From: Amylostereum areolatum
Lineage: Eukaryota; Basidiomycota; Agaricomycetes; Russulales; Stereaceae
Direction: 5' to 3'
Length of the DNA stretch: 64,000 nt
Assembly: GCA_012932865.1 (NCBI GenBank)
Contig: SAXG01000082.1
Span: 45,209 to 109,208 of the forward strand
The position numbers and the translations under genes are program-made. Each line of letters opens with the position of its first letter. Positions within the stretch are counted from its first letter, which is position 1. Positions 63,035 through 64,000 of the stretch are shown piece by piece. Under the pieces are notes generated by a model. It saw nothing but the letters and a program-made list of their open reading frames with translations. It was not told where the DNA came from and ran no database searches.

Positions 63035-63167
63035 TGGCAGCACTATTTCACAAGGGCCCTTCTTCTCCCTTCTCGACGACGCAGGGAAGGCTACCACCAT
63101 CTCTGCCCTCGAATTTGAGGAAATGGTAAAAGGACTACCCATTCCTACGCCTCCCACCGATGACTAG
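63035..63167 (+). CDS. Host hypothetical protein, 3' part of the last exon
   Basis: Continues the 31548 gene in the correct phase after the whole nested cluster: GSTISQGPFFSLLDD, then LEFEEMVKGLPIPTPP and a TAG at 63165-63167. The frame across the ~30.6-kb gap is preserved exactly once one GATGG copy is counted, which is the main evidence that these are one gene. Confidence 0.65.
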
Positions 63168-63657
63168 TCAGTGCGTATCCGGATGTCTCAGAAACGTGCC
63201 ATGTTCCGAAGTGTCTACCCTGTATTCTCGTTCAGTCTAGTCCCTGCTGTCTTCTTGCGCTCATGCCCCGCAATGTATGTTGCCCTTCTGCTATGAACAT
63301 TCACATATATGTATTCAAATTGCACAGTAAGGACCAACCACAATAAACAAGTACGCCTGGTCAATGGCTAACTTGCAAAATATCACCCACCACACTATGG
63401 ACTCGCACACTGGCCCCGAGCTATGCGCGGCTACGTGGCAAAAAAACGATGACAGATGTTACTTTGAGTATCACGGAGAACGAATATATCGCGTAGGAAA
63501 GTGATCCGCAGACAACGTAGTACTACACCGACGAAGGGGCTGCTTCTCTACGGTCTTATCTTCTGAAAAGCTTGACTGAATATAAATTCGGCATGAGAAA
63601 CAAAATTCGACTCGGAATGACCAGAGAATGCAGACTCGCCGGTTCCCACCTGTGGAG
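63168..63657. other. 3' flank of the host gene; no gene seen
   Basis: AT-richer, converging 3' regions of the host gene and the minus-strand gene at the right edge. Nothing assigned. Confidence 0.4.
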
Positions 63658-63954
63658 CTAGGACTTGGCTAGGAATTCGCCCCATGAAGCGTCCGCGGGC
63701 TTTGAAACCATATGGAGTCCGGGAACAGCGGCCTCAAAAAGCTGGAGGACGTGTTTCTGTGCACGTTCACCGTGCATGCGCCCCGGGCCACAATCATGGA
63801 GAAGGCACCATTCTAGGCGCTTGAGCCCCAATTGTGTTCGATGAGACACCATGTCTATAATCCGGTCCAGATAGTACGGATTGATCGGATCAAGTCGTAA
63901 GGTGCGAAGGTTGGGTAGAATGTCGAGCCACATCAGGAAAAACCTCCCCCCCAT
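63658..63954 (-). CDS. C-terminal exon of a leucine-rich-repeat/F-box-like protein, partial
   Basis: The minus open frame ends at 63658. It contains an LRR-like segment (ILPNLRTLRLDPINPYY) and a Trp/Cys-rich end (LKRLEWCLLHDCG), as in basidiomycete F-box/LRR proteins. A GTAAGG donor near 63995 and a branch-like CTAAT near 63960 suggest the exon really begins near 63940 and that the gene continues beyond the window. Confidence 0.45.
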   Translation of the reverse strand: MGGRFFLMWLDILPNLRTLRLDPINPYYLDRIIDMVSHRTQLGLKRLEWCLLHDCGPGRMHGERAQKHVLQLFEAAVPGLHMVSKPADASWGEFLAKS

Positions 63955-64000
63955 ATTAGCACCTAATTCAACCTAACCAATCTAATCGCACCTTACGAAG

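Overview
The window is from a filamentous fungus, almost certainly a basidiomycete (Agaricomycetes-like). Genes carry many 48-80 nt GT-AG introns. The recognisable relics (SMC3, fungal type I fatty acid synthase alpha and beta, SPT6, a proteinase K-type subtilase) and the F-box and HMG-box genes are fungal in style. The right half is a stack of Ty3/gypsy chromoviruses. No bacterial operons, rRNA, tRNA or CRISPR array were seen.

Left half (1-31.5 kb). A few genes look intact: a 240-aa unknown protein (8110-7212, minus), an HMG-box factor (10217-8601, minus), an F-box protein (11261-13148, plus) and a 101-aa unknown protein (27501-27146, minus). Between them lie broken, intron-retaining pieces of conserved genes: the N-terminal half of SMC3 (minus, running off the left edge), a subtilase lacking its catalytic His, part of FAS alpha, the last ~100 codons of SMC3 in the opposite orientation, much of FAS beta, and the SH2 part of SPT6. 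The FAS beta relic ends in a large inverted repeat (arms 22571-23369 and 23917-24709).

Right half (31.5-63.2 kb). A 280-aa host gene (31548-32443 and 63035-63167) is split in its last exon by one nested insertion cluster, and every layer can be read from its target-site duplication (TSD). Element B (plus, LTRs starting at 32444 and ending at 61760, TSD GATGG) entered the host exon. Element E, with 24-bp terminal inverted repeats, then entered B's gag. Element A (minus, 34919-45093, TSD ACATT) entered E. Element C (minus, 54274-61367, TSD ATGCC) entered B's 3' LTR. Element D (61762-63023, TSD TTAACAG) entered the junction of B's 3' LTR with the host. LTR divergence counted by eye (B 17/510, C 7/420, A about 6/509) fits this order.

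A and B belong to one chromovirus family of about 10.15 kb: gag, protease, RT-RNase H-integrase-chromodomain, then a post-pol cassette that is the most unusual part of the window. The cassette holds a spliced coiled-coil/CCHC protein (ORF4), a small basic protein (ORF5) and a single-pass membrane protein (ORF6) that overlaps the polypurine tract and runs into the LTR. C is a second, simpler chromovirus of 7.1 kb. Both families show the geometry of Tf1/sushi-type self-primed reverse transcription, a -1 frameshift at the end of gag, and a long gag-frame extension with no in-frame AUG. A and B are nearly identical over about 6.5 kb of their centres although their LTRs and ends are clearly diverged, which suggests gene conversion between the inverted copies or an assembly effect.
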